Of a DNA stretch of 34,617 nt, positions 16,689 to 25,605 are shown piece by piece. The notes beneath the pieces were generated by a model, which did not search any database, was not told the origin of the DNA, and saw nothing but the letters and a program-made list of their open reading frames with translations. The first letter of the stretch is position 1, and each line of letters begins with the position of its first letter. This DNA comes from Dehalococcoidales bacterium. GTDB taxonomy: Bacteria > Chloroflexota > Dehalococcoidia > Dehalococcoidales > UBA2162. A program made the translations under genes and the position numbers. The DNA lies in the NCBI GenBank assembly GCA_016844285.1, contig JAENIS010000002.1, positions 1 to 34,617 of the forward strand, written 5' to 3'.

Positions 16689-19547
16689 ATGCCGTTAGAT
16701 TCCATCATTGTTAAAGGAGCACGCGAGCACAACCTCAAGAATATAGACGTGGTTATCCCCCGCGATAAGCTGGTGGTGATTACCGGTGTCTCCGGCTCAG
16801 GGAAAAGCTCCCTTGCCTTCGATACCATCTATGCCGAAGGGCAGCGCCGCTATGTGGAGTCGCTCTCGGCCTACGCCCGCCAGTTTCTGGGACGCATGGA
16901 AAAGCCGGAGGTGGACTATATTGAGGGCTTAAGCCCGGCTATCTCTATCGACCAGAAAGGCACCAGCAGAAACCCACGCTCGACGATGGGCACGGTCACC
17001 GAGGTCTATGATTACCTGCGGCTGCTTTTTGCCCGGGTGGGTCATCCCCATTGCCCCCAGTGCGGGCGGGAGATTGCCAGCCAGACGGTGCAGCAGATTG
17101 TCGATGCCATCCAGAAGCTCCCCGATAGCAGCCGGATAATGATTCTGGCGCCACTGGTTAGAGACCGCAAGGGTGAGTATCAGGCTCTCTTCGACGATTT
17201 ACGTAAGGGTGGCTACGTCCGGGCTCGTGTCGATGGGCGCATCGTTGAGCTTTCGGAGGAGATTAAGCTTACTAAGACCAAGAAGCATAGCATCGAGGTG
17301 GTGGTCGATAGATTGGTGGTGGGACAAAGTGGCAGCCAGGGTCGCATCGCTGATTCGGTGGAAACGGCGCTCAAGCTGGGGTCGGGAGTAGTGACGGTAG
17401 CGATTATTGACGGTGAGGAGCTAGTCTTCTCGGAGCACTTTGCCTGTATCTATTGTGGCCTTAGTCTTGGTGAGATTGAGCCAAGAACCTTTAGCTTTAA
17501 TAGTCCTCATGGTGCCTGCCCGGCCTGTACCGGTTTAGGGGTGAAGCTGGAGATAGACCCTGAGCTAATTATTCCCAACCGGGAGCTATCCCTGGCCGAG
17601 GGAGCGATTCATCCCGGCTGGTGGCTCTCCTGGCATACCCATGAGTTGGAGGTTTTAGCCCGGCGCAATGGCTTCTCCCTTAATCACCCGGTGAATGAGT
17701 TGAGTGAGGCTCATCTTGCCCTCATCCTCTATGGTGAGGAGGGAAGGCGGGTGAAGTATCGCAATCGCTATGGCCGGATGAAGCAGTCTTTCACCGGCTA
17801 CGAGGGGGTAATCCCCTATCTGGAGCGTCTCAGCCAGGATACGCAATCGGAGCGGACCCGTGCCGAGATTGAACGCTATATGATGTCGACGCCCTGTCCG
17901 GTTTGCCAGGGTAAGCGACTTAAACCGGAGTCGCTGGCGGTAACTATCGATGCCAAGAATATTGCCGCCATTGGCTCGATGTCAGTCACTCAGGCGCTGG
18001 AGTGGGTGGCGGCTCTGAGTGGGAACGGTAAACAGGTTATCCTGACCGAACGTGAGCAGATGATTGCCCACCAGATTCTCAAGGAGATTACGGCTCGCCT
18101 GGGCTTTCTCAATAATGTCGGTTTGGGCTATCTGACGATTGACCGTCCGTCGGCGACTCTTTCCGGGGGTGAGGCACAGCGGATTCGCCTGGCGACACAG
18201 ATTGGTAGCGGCTTGATGGGTGTTCTCTATATTTGTGACGAGCCGACGGTGGGCTTGCACCCGGCGGATGATTCCCGTCTGATTGATACCATGAAAAGGC
18301 TGCGGGATTTGGGTAATACCATACTGGTGGTGGAGCACGATGAAGCCATGATGCGAGCCGCCGACTATATTATTGACATGGGGCCGGGAGCCGGGGAGCA
18401 TGGCGGTCAGATTGTGGCCATGGGTACGCTCGCGGATATTATGAAGTCAAGAGACTCCCTAACCGGCCAGTATCTCAGTGGGACGAAGCAAATTCCTTTG
18501 CCTCAGCAACGTCGCCCCGGCTCGGGCGATGAGATAGTAATCAAGGGTGCCCGGCAAAACAACCTGAAGAATATCGATGTTCACATCCCGCTGGGCAAGC
18601 TTGTCGGCATCACCGGGGTTTCCGGTAGTGGCAAAAGCTCCCTTATCGATGAGATTCTGCGTAAGAAGCTGGCACAAATATTCTACCGGTCGAGGGAAAA
18701 GGCGGGTAATTGTGATGCTATCCTTGGTATCGAACATATCGACAAGGTGGTCAGTATTGACCAGTCTCCCATCGGGCGGACACCTCGCAGCAATCCGGCC
18801 ACCTATACCGGCACCTTTACCCCGATTCGTGAGCTTTTCGCTACCGTTCCCGAAGCCCGGACGAGGGGCTACGCTCCCGGTCGCTTCTCCTTCAACGTGA
18901 AGGGCGGGCGCTGTGAAGCCTGCGGTGGCGAGGGCTATATCCAGATTGAGATGCAGTTTCTGCCGGATGTCACCGTTCCCTGTGAGGTGTGTCACGGGAA
19001 CCGTTACAACCGGGAAGCGCTGGAGATTAAATTCAGGGGTAAGAGTATTGCCGAAGTATTAGATATGACGGTAGAGACTTCTCTGGCTTTCTTTGAACAT
19101 TTTCCTAAGGTGAGGAATAAGCTGGAAACCCTGCGGGATGTGGGGCTGGGCTATGTCCGTTTGGGACAGCCGGCACCTACACTTTCTGGTGGCGAGGCAC
19201 AAAGAATCAAGCTGGCGACCGAGCTTTCGCGGCGCTCCACTGGCCGGACACTATATATTCTTGACGAACCGACCACCGGCCTCTCCTTTGAGGATGTTGC
19301 GGCGCTACTGAGAGTGCTGCAGCGCCTGGTTGATGCCGGTAACACGGTGATTGTTATTGAGCACCACCTGGATGTGGTAAAGAATGCTGATTATCTTATT
19401 GACCTTGGCCCGGGCGCCGGAGAAGAAGGTGGCTATATTGTCGCTACCGGGACGCCGGAAGAGGTGGCTCAGGTGGAGTCTTCCGCTACCGGGCAGTATT
19501 TGCGCCGGGTACTATCTCGTCATGCCGAGTATGCTTTGGCCCCCTGA
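16689..19547 (+). CDS. uvrA: Excinuclease ABC subunit A
   Basis: A complete 952-residue UvrA, the damage-recognition ATPase of nucleotide excision repair. The first nucleotide-binding domain has Walker [10 protein letters not shown] (33-41), the zinc module CIYC...CPAC (nt about 17450-17530), signature [13 protein letters not shown] and Walker [14 protein letters not shown]. The second has [10 protein letters not shown] (nt about 18616), the zinc module CEACGGEGY...CEVCHGN, signature [13 protein letters not shown] and Walker [14 protein letters not shown]. UvrA dimers load UvrB on distorted DNA. All catalytic motifs are present and the length is normal. The ATG at 16689 begins the conserved N-terminus ([15 protein letters not shown]), although its ribosome site is weak. 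An HD-domain gene follows after 29 nt and is probably cotranscribed. Confidence 0.98.
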   Translation: MPLDSIIVKGAREHNLKNIDVVIPRDKLVVITGVSGSGKSSLAFDTIYAEGQRRYVESLSAYARQFLGRMEKPEVDYIEGLSPAISIDQKGTSRNPRSTMGTVTEVYDYLRLLFARVGHPHCPQCGREIASQTVQQIVDAIQKLPDSSRIMILAPLVRDRKGEYQALFDDLRKGGYVRARVDGRIVELSEEIKLTKTKKHSIEVVVDRLVVGQSGSQGRIADSVETALKLGSGVVTVAIIDGEELVFSEHFACIYCGLSLGEIEPRTFSFNSPHGACPACTGLGVKLEIDPELIIPNRELSLAEGAIHPGWWLSWHTHELEVLARRNGFSLNHPVNELSEAHLALILYGEEGRRVKYRNRYGRMKQSFTGYEGVIPYLERLSQDTQSERTRAEIERYMMSTPCPVCQGKRLKPESLAVTIDAKNIAAIGSMSVTQALEWVAALSGNGKQVILTEREQMIAHQILKEITARLGFLNNVGLGYLTIDRPSATLSGGEAQRIRLATQIGSGLMGVLYICDEPTVGLHPADDSRLIDTMKRLRDLGNTILVVEHDEAMMRAADYIIDMGPGAGEHGGQIVAMGTLADIMKSRDSLTGQYLSGTKQIPLPQQRRPGSGDEIVIKGARQNNLKNIDVHIPLGKLVGITGVSGSGKSSLIDEILRKKLAQIFYRSREKAGNCDAILGIEHIDKVVSIDQSPIGRTPRSNPATYTGTFTPIRELFATVPEARTRGYAPGRFSFNVKGGRCEACGGEGYIQIEMQFLPDVTVPCEVCHGNRYNREALEIKFRGKSIAEVLDMTVETSLAFFEHFPKVRNKLETLRDVGLGYVRLGQPAPTLSGGEAQRIKLATELSRRSTGRTLYILDEPTTGLSFEDVAALLRVLQRLVDAGNTVIVIEHHLDVVKNADYLIDLGPGAGEEGGYIVATGTPEEVAQVESSATGQYLRRVLSRHAEYALAP

Positions 19548-19576
19548 CCAGGCTCAGATGCCACTGGAGGAGGACG

Positions 19577-20128
19577 ATGATTCGAGAAGAAGCACTCAGT
19601 TCTATCCGAACCAACGTGAAGAATGAGAACCTGGTGAGGCATATGTTAGCTACAGAGGCTATTATGCAGGCTCTGGCACGGAGGTTTGGTGAGGACGAGG
19701 TGGTGTGGGGACTTACCGGTCTGCTACATGACATCGATGTGGAGCTTACCGAGGGGGATATGAGCCGCCACAGCAAGCTGGGGGCTGACCTGGTTAGGGA
19801 GATGGGCGCCACTGAATCGATGGCTCAGGCGATACTACGGCACAATGAAGCCCACGGTGTGCCGCGGGAGACAAAGCTGGACAAGGCTCTCTTTTGCGCT
19901 GACCCGCTGACTGGCCTCATCACGGCCTCGGCACTGGTGCGACCGGATAAGAAGCTGGCCAGCGTTGAGTTAAAATCAGTCCGGCGTAGATTCAAAGAGA
20001 AGAGCTTTGCCGCCGGGGCCAATCGCGAGCATATCGCCTGTTGTAGTGAGCTTGGGCTTGAGCTGGATGAGTTTATTGAGCTTGCCTTACGAGCAATGCA
20101 GGGCGTTGCCAAAGAACTAGGGTTGTAG
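19577..20128 (+). CDS. HD-domain (HDIG-type) phosphohydrolase
   Basis: A 183-residue protein with an HD-superfamily metal site: a histidine in VRHMLATE (about residue 21), the HD pair in LLHDID (about 50-55), later HSKLG and RHNEAHG histidines, and a final aspartate in FCADPLTGL. Such proteins are usually metal-dependent phosphohydrolases acting on nucleotides or phosphate esters. A ribosome site GGAGGAGG lies 3-10 nt before the ATG. It starts 29 nt after uvrA and is likely in the same transcript, though a repair role is not shown. Substrate unknown. Confidence 0.87.
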   Translation: MIREEALSSIRTNVKNENLVRHMLATEAIMQALARRFGEDEVVWGLTGLLHDIDVELTEGDMSRHSKLGADLVREMGATESMAQAILRHNEAHGVPRETKLDKALFCADPLTGLITASALVRPDKKLASVELKSVRRRFKEKSFAAGANREHIACCSELGLELDEFIELALRAMQGVAKELGL

Positions 20129-20316
20129 ATGTTGTTGACCAAATGCAGCCACAAAGAAATGCTGATATTAATGCAATAGCAAGACATCCAATCAGTCAAT
20201 ACTTTCCTGAATTTTCTTCCTGTTATTTGGCAACGGAGTTTAGGCACGTAGAAAGATCTATATCAGACGTCCGTCATACTTATCCCTTCGAAGATTCCCA
20301 AATTTTCTTCTACTTT

Positions 20317-20325
20317 TGCTATACT
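20317..20325 (+). promoter_or_regulatory. Extended -10 promoter candidate for the aminotransferase
   Basis: TTGCTATACT contains TG-n-TATACT, but no good -35 box. It lies about 75 bp upstream of the start codon. The rest of the 273-bp gap after the HD gene shows no recognisable gene or repeat. Confidence 0.35.
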
Positions 20326-20401
20326 CATTGTTGCAATCGGATAGGGTTTTACGGAATAATAAGGAATACTTTCGTTAGTTTCAATAAGGAGGATGTCTAT
20401 C

Positions 20402-21586
20402 ATGTCTTCGTTTCCATATCAGCATCTTAATCCCCCGTCACGGATTCTGCTGGGTCCAGGACCGAGCAATGTTCACCCGAGAGTGCAAACGGCGATGTCA
20501 GCGCCATTGGTAGGGCATCTCGACACGTATTTTCAGGGGGTGATGGATGACACGATGTCACTCCTTCGTTACCTCTTTAGAACGCAAAATAAGCTCACGT
20601 TCCCTGTTTCCGGAACCGGTTCCGCCGGTATGGAAGCTGCTCTCGATAATTTCCTTGAACCCGGCGATGTCGCTGTCATCGGCGTCAACGGACTCTTTGG
20701 GGAACGGATGGTAGACAATGCTCAGAGAACCGGGGCTAAAGTTATTGCCGTAACGGCAGAGTGGGGGAAAATTATCGAGCCGGATGCCATCGAAACGGTG
20801 TTGAGGAATGAAAAAAAGGTTAAGCTCGTCGCGCTGGTTCACGCTGAAACGTCTACGGGCGTACTGCAACCCGTCAACAAAATCTCCGAGCTGGCTAAAA
20901 AATACGAGACCCTGTTTCTGGTGGATGCCGTTACTTCTCTGGGAGGACACGAAGTGGCCGTCGACGACTGGGGCATCGATATCTGCTACAGCTGCACACA
21001 AAAATGCATCGGCTGTCTCCCTGGTCTGGCGCCTTTCACGGCTAACGATAAAGCTCTGGCTCAAATGCAAAAACGCGCTCAGAAAACACATAGCTGGTAT
21101 CTAGACCTAACGATGTTATCTAGCTACTGGGCTACCGGTAGAATCTATCACCATACCGCTCCTATCAGCATGATTTACGCGTTACATGAGGCACTGGCAC
21201 TGATTGCCGATGAGGGGTTGGAGGCACGGGTCAAACGCCATATCAAGCATGGTACTGCCCTGCAAGCCGGACTTGAGGCTATTGGCATGGAACTGCACGC
21301 TCAAAAAGGTTACCGTGCCTGTTCGCTGACAACCGTGCGTGTGCCTGCAGGCATCGACCCCACGAAAGTGACACAAAGACTGATGCAGGAATACAGCATC
21401 GAAATCGGTGGCGGATTAGGACCGCTGCGCGGGAAAATCTGGCGCATCGGGTTGATGGGGTATTCTTCCAGTAGAGAAAATGTGGTCATGGTTTTGAGTG
21501 CGCTGGAAAATATATTGTCCGATGAAGGGATGAAGCTGGAGAAGGGAGCAGGAGTGCTCGCTGCCTTGAAATCAATGGCAGGCTGA
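20402..21586 (+). CDS. Class V aminotransferase (alanine-glyoxylate / serine-pyruvate type)
   Basis: About 394 residues, a normal length for the alanine-glyoxylate/serine-glyoxylate aminotransferase branch of PLP class V enzymes. Visible motifs are the N-terminal LLGPGPSNVHPRV, the cofactor-contacting GTGSAGMEAA, HAETSTGV, the PLP aspartate in FLVDAVTSLGG, and the Schiff-base lysine in SCTQKCIG (about K201). It probably exchanges amino groups among alanine, serine, glyoxylate and pyruvate. The ATG at 20402 is preferred because AAGGAGG ends 9 nt before it; the in-frame ATG at 20393 touches that ribosome site directly. The exact substrate pair is not decided by sequence. The nitroreductase gene on the other strand is convergent. 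Confidence 0.92.
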   Translation: MSSFPYQHLNPPSRILLGPGPSNVHPRVQTAMSAPLVGHLDTYFQGVMDDTMSLLRYLFRTQNKLTFPVSGTGSAGMEAALDNFLEPGDVAVIGVNGLFGERMVDNAQRTGAKVIAVTAEWGKIIEPDAIETVLRNEKKVKLVALVHAETSTGVLQPVNKISELAKKYETLFLVDAVTSLGGHEVAVDDWGIDICYSCTQKCIGCLPGLAPFTANDKALAQMQKRAQKTHSWYLDLTMLSSYWATGRIYHHTAPISMIYALHEALALIADEGLEARVKRHIKHGTALQAGLEAIGMELHAQKGYRACSLTTVRVPAGIDPTKVTQRLMQEYSIEIGGGLGPLRGKIWRIGLMGYSSSRENVVMVLSALENILSDEGMKLEKGAGVLAALKSMAG

Positions 21587-21616
21587 CGCTTGAGTCAATA
21601 TATCACACCACGACAG

Positions 21617-21665
21617 AGAAACCGGGTGTAGGGCTATAACTATCCTTTGAGAGAACACGGTTTCT
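21617..21665. terminator. Possible bidirectional hairpin between convergent genes
   Basis: AGAAACCGGGTGT and ACACGGTTTCT form an imperfect inverted repeat with a long loop. It lies between the convergent aminotransferase and nitroreductase genes. There is no T-run, so the call rests on position only. Confidence 0.25.
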
Positions 21666-21700
21666 TACGGAGTCGTGTCTTTTGCTCTGGCCACGCGTCG

Positions 21701-22267
21701 CTAACCGATGATAATATCGTCCAGCTTGCGCTTGGGCACATGGTGTACCCCATTACTATCCCGCCAGTACTTGAAATCTCCGTCAGGCCCAACCGTTTCC
21801 AGTACCACATTTTCCTTAGGCTTGCCCAGAGCCAATACCAGCAGTATCTCGTAGCGTGGCGGTATGTTAAGGCTCTGGCTAAGTTCTGGTTTCCTCGCTG
21901 AGCCAAGCATCACACCACCCAGTCCCTTTTCTACCGTCCCCAGCAGGATACTCTGTGCCGCAATGCCGGGGTCGCTGCCAAAGGTCTTGTTTATCTCCGT
22001 GTCCCCCAGAATAATGATATAGGCTGATGGCCTTTCTCCCTCGACGGGGCCGGACCAGCCCAGATTACGGGCAAAACTAAGGTGGGGAAATATCAGGGCA
22101 TTCCTTTCCGGCTCCCACGAAAGGATAAACTTCAATGGTTGACGGTTAGAGCCAGTGGCGGAGCACCTGGCCAGGTCAACCAGCTCTCTCAGGGTTTCCC
22201 GACTGATGGCGACATCCTGGTAAAACCGGCGGTAGCTACGGTTACGGACGACTAAATCTTTAAGCAA
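21701..22267 (-). CDS. Nitroreductase-family FMN protein
   Basis: A 188-residue nitroreductase fold protein. The N-terminal RNRSYRRF corresponds to the usual R-x-x-R-x-F FMN phosphate motif. ATGSNRQPLKF matches the conserved A-P-S-x-x-N-x-Q-P region. A later GLGGVMLGS segment fits the conserved FMN-contacting loop. Such enzymes use NAD(P)H to reduce nitro groups, quinones or related acceptors; the natural substrate here is unknown. The start is TTG with GGAGGAA 8 nt upstream. The C-terminus is longer than in minimal members and includes a hydrophilic tail. It lies 49 bp downstream of the LarA-like gene in the same direction, suggesting cotranscription. Confidence 0.88.
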   Translation of the reverse strand: MLKDLVVRNRSYRRFYQDVAISRETLRELVDLARCSATGSNRQPLKFILSWEPERNALIFPHLSFARNLGWSGPVEGERPSAYIIILGDTEINKTFGSDPGIAAQSILLGTVEKGLGGVMLGSARKPELSQSLNIPPRYEILLVLALGKPKENVVLETVGPDGDFKYWRDSNGVHHVPKRKLDDIIIG

Positions 22268-22316
22268 CTAAACTTCCTCCATCTTAATAATACCTGGCAG
22301 TGCTGTAGCCAGCTCA

Positions 22317-23606
22317 TCATTCGAGGATAATCGGCTCCTCGTACTCCGGCTGTATGGTGTACTGGTTAGTGCCATCCGGGAACACGGCTACTTTGGTGTC
22401 AAATCCATGCCACTCTATCAGCTTGCTGACTACCTCCGTCCAGTTGGTCGCAAAATGAACCCGGGGTAAATCCTTCTCGGCAAATCTGAACCGGTTTCTT
22501 GCCTCAGGGAACTCAGTATAGAAAATGCAGTGATTTATCCATGGTGGAACGGTGGAACCCCTGACCGGCCCATTTCTGCCCCCGGAACTCACGCCCCAGG
22601 CACCACTCAGGTAATGCATAATCTGTCCCTGATGGGTATTGGCAATGGTAAGTGCCGTGCCGCCGGTGCGCTTTACCGCGATGTAAGCCGCCGCCGTAGC
22701 GTGTAAGGCTTCAGTGGATTTACAGTAGGCATTGGCAATGGCGATATCAGCATCCCTGATATCAGGAACCTGGTAGTGCTCCTTGCCGACAGCGACTGCG
22801 GCCTTGTGGGCAGCTTGTATTTCACCGGCAAAAATATCGGTTACCGAGCCTGTTTCATTCAGCAAGCAATTGACGACGAAATCAATCCCTGCCTTTTTGG
22901 CTATTTCCATGGCATCCTTTGGCTGAGGGTTCCCCTCAAAAACCCCGGCAGCATCAGGTGTCCGGCGTAACATCTCACGGAATCGTTTGTGAGTTACGCC
23001 ATGATGGTCATAAACGCTTTCCAGGGAAGAAATCCCGGGCATCACAATTTTGCCTCCACCACCAAAGCCGTAAGTCGCATGAGGAGTCGTCGCCTGAATG
23101 GCTATCCTGAGGTCACAGGACAAAACCTCATTATTTATTTCTATCTTGGTACCGAAACTTGTTTTGCCGAGAGGTGTACAGTTGTAGAACGGAACGTGGA
23201 AAAAGACGGGATATTTAGTTACGATGTCCTCCCCGACTTTTCTGGCTACCAGAGAGCGGTCTGATATCTGATGGTTACCCTGAGCACAGATAAACTCTAT
23301 CTGGTTATCGGCAATACCCCCGGCTTTAAGTTCGGCCAGTACGGCGGGAATCAATGCGTAAGTGGGGGTGCCACGAGAGAGGTCATCGAAGAGAATGCAG
23401 ACCTTCTTTTTGCCCTTAGCCAGGTCTCTGATACGGGGAGAACCGATAGGTGATGCCACTGCCGAGCTAATCTGTACCGGGGTGAGTACCGGTTTCTTCT
23501 GACCAGCAATGTGGTAGACAGTCACGTCCCAGCTATCAGGCACGTAATAATCTACTTCGTGGGGATTTTCGCTCCATTCATACTCCATTAACCTGATATA
23601 AGCCAT
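22317..23606 (-). CDS. LarA-like nickel-pincer-nucleotide racemase/epimerase family protein
   Basis: A 429-residue LarA/DUF2088 protein. The residues needed by Lactobacillus LarA are visible at matching spacing: DLSR (D75, R78), GNHQ (H112), H176 in TPHATYGF, K186 in GGGGKIVMPGI (exactly ten residues after H176, as in LarA H174/K184), and the DHH pair with H201/H202 for nickel. LarA covalently holds a nickel pincer nucleotide on that lysine and racemises lactate; relatives act on other 2-hydroxy acids. The substrate here is not known. LarB, LarC and LarE maturation genes are not in this window, so they would have to be elsewhere. The ATG is preceded by GGAGTGAG, and a strong promoter lies about 100 bp upstream. 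The nitroreductase gene follows. Confidence 0.9.
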   Translation of the reverse strand: MAYIRLMEYEWSENPHEVDYYVPDSWDVTVYHIAGQKKPVLTPVQISSAVASPIGSPRIRDLAKGKKKVCILFDDLSRGTPTYALIPAVLAELKAGGIADNQIEFICAQGNHQISDRSLVARKVGEDIVTKYPVFFHVPFYNCTPLGKTSFGTKIEINNEVLSCDLRIAIQATTPHATYGFGGGGKIVMPGISSLESVYDHHGVTHKRFREMLRRTPDAAGVFEGNPQPKDAMEIAKKAGIDFVVNCLLNETGSVTDIFAGEIQAAHKAAVAVGKEHYQVPDIRDADIAIANAYCKSTEALHATAAAYIAVKRTGGTALTIANTHQGQIMHYLSGAWGVSSGGRNGPVRGSTVPPWINHCIFYTEFPEARNRFRFAEKDLPRVHFATNWTEVVSKLIEWHGFDTKVAVFPDGTNQYTIQPEYEEPIILE

Positions 23607-23702
23607 ATTCTCACTCCAATATTTTATTCACCGGGAAACCGCCCCGGAACCGCAGAACCATGCGATACTATCACGTAAAAGAGTGGACGTTAGACTAAGC
23701 TG

Positions 23703-23731
23703 ACTCTATCAAACTTAAAATGTAATGTCAA
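23703..23731 (-). promoter_or_regulatory. Promoter for the larA-like gene
   Basis: On the minus strand: perfect TTGACA, 17-bp spacer, TAGAGT with an extended TG. It is divergent from the promoter at 23759. The leader would be about 90 nt. Confidence 0.65.
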
Positions 23732-23758
23732 GCCTGCGGTGTTGTATCAGCATAGGGC

Positions 23759-23787
23759 TTGACTCCCCGGTGACAACCGCATATCAT
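23759..23787 (+). promoter_or_regulatory. Promoter for the Sec-glutaredoxin-DinB gene
   Basis: TTGACT, 17-bp spacer, TATCAT. It lies about 98 bp before the ATG. A weaker alternative (TTGTGC, 18 bp, TAGATA) lies at 23812-23841. Confidence 0.65.
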
Positions 23788-23884
23788 AAACATACAAGCT
23801 TCGTGACATAATTGTGCTTTCGGATTGAGTTCAAATAGATACACCCTGGCTCAGATGTGCAATTGGTGAGAAAAGGAGTTGAAG

Positions 23885-24637
23885 ATGAGTAGTATCAGTC
23901 GTAGTGTCGTGGTCTACGCTCGGAAAGGTTGAGCCACCTGCGCTCGAACGAAGGAGTTTCTTTCGAAGAACGGCATCGGTTTCGTAGAGCGTGATATTGA
24001 GAATCATGCTGGAGCGCTGGAGGAGCTACAGAGGCTAGGTTTTCGCTCGGTGCCGGTTACCGTTATCGCAGGCAAGGGCATCGCCGGGTTCAACCCGAAA
24101 CAGCTTACCGAAGCCCTCCATATTAACATCAATGTCGTTGCCCGGTATGCTTTGGAAACAATCCCCATCATCGGGAGAGCACTGGAAGCGGTTGAGCGTG
24201 TGGTGCGGCAGATGCCGGATGAAAAACTTGGCTGGACCATGCCCAATCGGGCTCGCCCCATGCGTGAGTTCACCTATCACATCTTTACGGTGGTTCAAAA
24301 CACGATAGAAGAGCGAAGTAGCGAGATTACGTCAACAAGGTCTGGCATCAAAGCGAACACCTTTACCAGTTTCCAGGATATCGCCGAATACGGCCGGAGT
24401 GTTATCGAGCAATATCGTGTCTGGGCCAAGAAGCAAGATGCGGCTACCCTGCCCGGGCAACCACCTGACGGCGCAGACACTGAGAGCAGAGCCGAACGTC
24501 TTGACCTCCTTGCCGGTCATACTATTCAGCACCTGCGTCAGCTTTACGCTGTGCTGGAAAGCTTTGGCATCACACCCGCAAACCGTATACCGGATGGTGA
24601 GTGGCCACCGGAATACGTACTGGCGAATCTTTCGTAG
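23885..24637 (+). CDS. Probable selenoprotein: glutaredoxin-like domain fused to DinB-like domain (in-frame TGA)
   Basis: The ATG follows a strong AAGGAG site (7 nt spacing). The frame is open to a TAG at 24635 except for one TGA at 23930-23932, codon 16. Read as selenocysteine, codons 8-26 give a glutaredoxin start: a VVVY strand, then redox motif U-A-T-C (U16, C19) in place of CxxC, then a TKEFL helix. GIGFVERDI, the cis-proline SVPV (P57) and a GFNPKQL end follow, as in glutaredoxins. Residues about 90-250 form a DinB-like four-helix domain with H in FTYHIF and HxxxH in AGHTIQHL, candidate metal ligands. DinB relatives include thiol S-transferases, so the fusion suggests thiol/selenol redox or transfer chemistry. 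A SECIS-like hairpin sits right after the TGA. Other genes here stop at TGA (uvrA, aminotransferase, K+ channel), so the codon is not generally reassigned. A pseudogene is the main alternative. Confidence 0.85.
23943..23968 (+). promoter_or_regulatory. Bacterial SECIS-like hairpin downstream of TGA
   Basis: CUCGAA (23943-23948) pairs with UUCGAAG (23962-23968, one bulged A). A C/U mismatch and a GAA/UUC stem follow, with apical loop GGAGU (23953-23957). The first loop G is 21 nt after the TGA, within the usual bacterial SECIS distance. An alternative fold, CGAAGG/CUUUCG with loop AGUUU, is also possible. Found by eye only, without energy calculation. Confidence 0.6.
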
Positions 24638-24716
24638 TCAGCATTGGGGATTTTTGTGAACGCTCATGATACCGAGCGGCTAAGGGAGCAATTGGTCACA
24701 ATTTTTGTGAGTCATG

Positions 24717-25397
24717 CTAGCTTCGCTCCGGTAGGGTTATCAGGCCTTGCTGCACGGCTTTGGCAATGGCTTGCGTCCGGGCGTTGACATTGAGTTTTGC
24801 CAGAATGGAACTCACGTGTGTCTTCACCGTATTCTCACTGATGCCCAGCGTCATCCCAATTTGCTTGTTAGGATAGCCTTGTACGACGCAATTGAGAACT
24901 TGTGTCTCCCGATGCGTCAGGGGCGAAAGCAAAGTTTCGATACCGCTTGATGTCAGGTTTTGAAACTCGTGCAGGACACGTGTCGCCACCTCACGTTTGG
25001 ACAGGAAGAGGTCATCGATAGGACACCCTCCCGACGCTATCCGAGCGATAGTAGCCACCAGTTCGCTGCTGGTGATGGTACGACTGAGATAAGCGGAAGC
25101 TCCAATCTTGACGGCTTCGAAAAGCTGGCTATCGTCCGGGTCTGGAGTGATGACCACCAGAGCAATACGCGGTAGATGCCGTCTGATGGTGCGGGCGATG
25201 TCAAGACCGAAAAATGGGGGTACTCCAATATCGATGACGGCGACCTCGCATAAGGTAACTTCCAGAGTTGAAATTACGTTCTCAGATAACGGGGCATCGC
25301 CAGCAACCATGATATTAGTTGCGGAAGTCAGGGCATGAAATATCCCCTCCCGGAAGAGCGGCTCATCTGCAATAACAAAGACCGATGTTCCTAGCAT
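24717..25397 (-). CDS. LuxR/NarL-family response regulator
   Basis: A 226-residue regulator. The receiver domain (1-120) has the acidic pair D11/E12 and phosphoacceptor D56 in VIDIGVP. The usual switch lysine is replaced by arginine (R106 in AYLSRTI). The C-terminal LuxR-type helix-turn-helix (about 160-222) has LTHRETQVL, NKQIGMTLGISENTVKTHV and the expected dimer helix. No histidine kinase is adjacent, so it is an orphan regulator here. The ATG follows GGGGGGAACC, and a good promoter lies about 90 bp upstream, divergent from the GGDEF/HD-GYP gene. The Lys-to-Arg change could weaken phospho-switching; targets are unknown. Confidence 0.93.
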   Translation of the reverse strand: MLGTSVFVIADEPLFREGIFHALTSATNIMVAGDAPLSENVISTLEVTLCEVAVIDIGVPPFFGLDIARTIRRHLPRIALVVITPDPDDSQLFEAVKIGASAYLSRTITSSELVATIARIASGGCPIDDLFLSKREVATRVLHEFQNLTSSGIETLLSPLTHRETQVLNCVVQGYPNKQIGMTLGISENTVKTHVSSILAKLNVNARTQAIAKAVQQGLITLPERS

Positions 25398-25487
25398 TCT
25401 AAGGTTCCCCCCTTTGTGCGGGCAACTCTAGAACAAACCCCCCGTGTCTCTTTAATGTCCCTGCACCAATCCCTTATTTTAAATCTG

Positions 25488-25516
25488 ATTATAGCGCAGA
25501 CGGTTTGGTTTGTCAT
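25488..25516 (-). promoter_or_regulatory. Promoter for the LuxR-family regulator
   Basis: On the minus strand: ATGACA (5/6 to TTGACA), 17-bp spacer, perfect TATAAT. Confidence 0.7.
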
Positions 25517-25532
25517 AATTGCATCTTGCCTT

Positions 25533-25563
25533 TTGACAGGCGGGATATTACAATGGGTATACT
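25533..25563 (+). promoter_or_regulatory. Putative promoter for the GGDEF/HD-GYP gene
   Basis: TTGACA and TATACT with a long 19-bp spacer. An overlapping alternative is TTGCCT, 17 bp, TACAAT. Both start about 40-60 nt before the TTG start codon. Confidence 0.4.
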
Positions 25564-25605
25564 GACACTACTGGTAAGACAAACTACAGGCAAGGTAGAG
25601 ATAAG

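Noticed and set aside
20393..20401. Earlier ATG of the aminotransferase
   Set aside because: It directly touches the AAGGAGG site, leaving no spacing; the ATG at 20402 has 9 nt.
23930..23932. TGA read as tryptophan (altered genetic code)
   Set aside because: Several long genes here (uvrA, aminotransferase, K+ channel) end at TGA, and Trp would not fit the redox motif.
24050..24637. GTG start at 24050 for a DinB-only protein
   Set aside because: No ribosome site there, and conserved glutaredoxin sequence continues in frame upstream to an ATG with a strong site.
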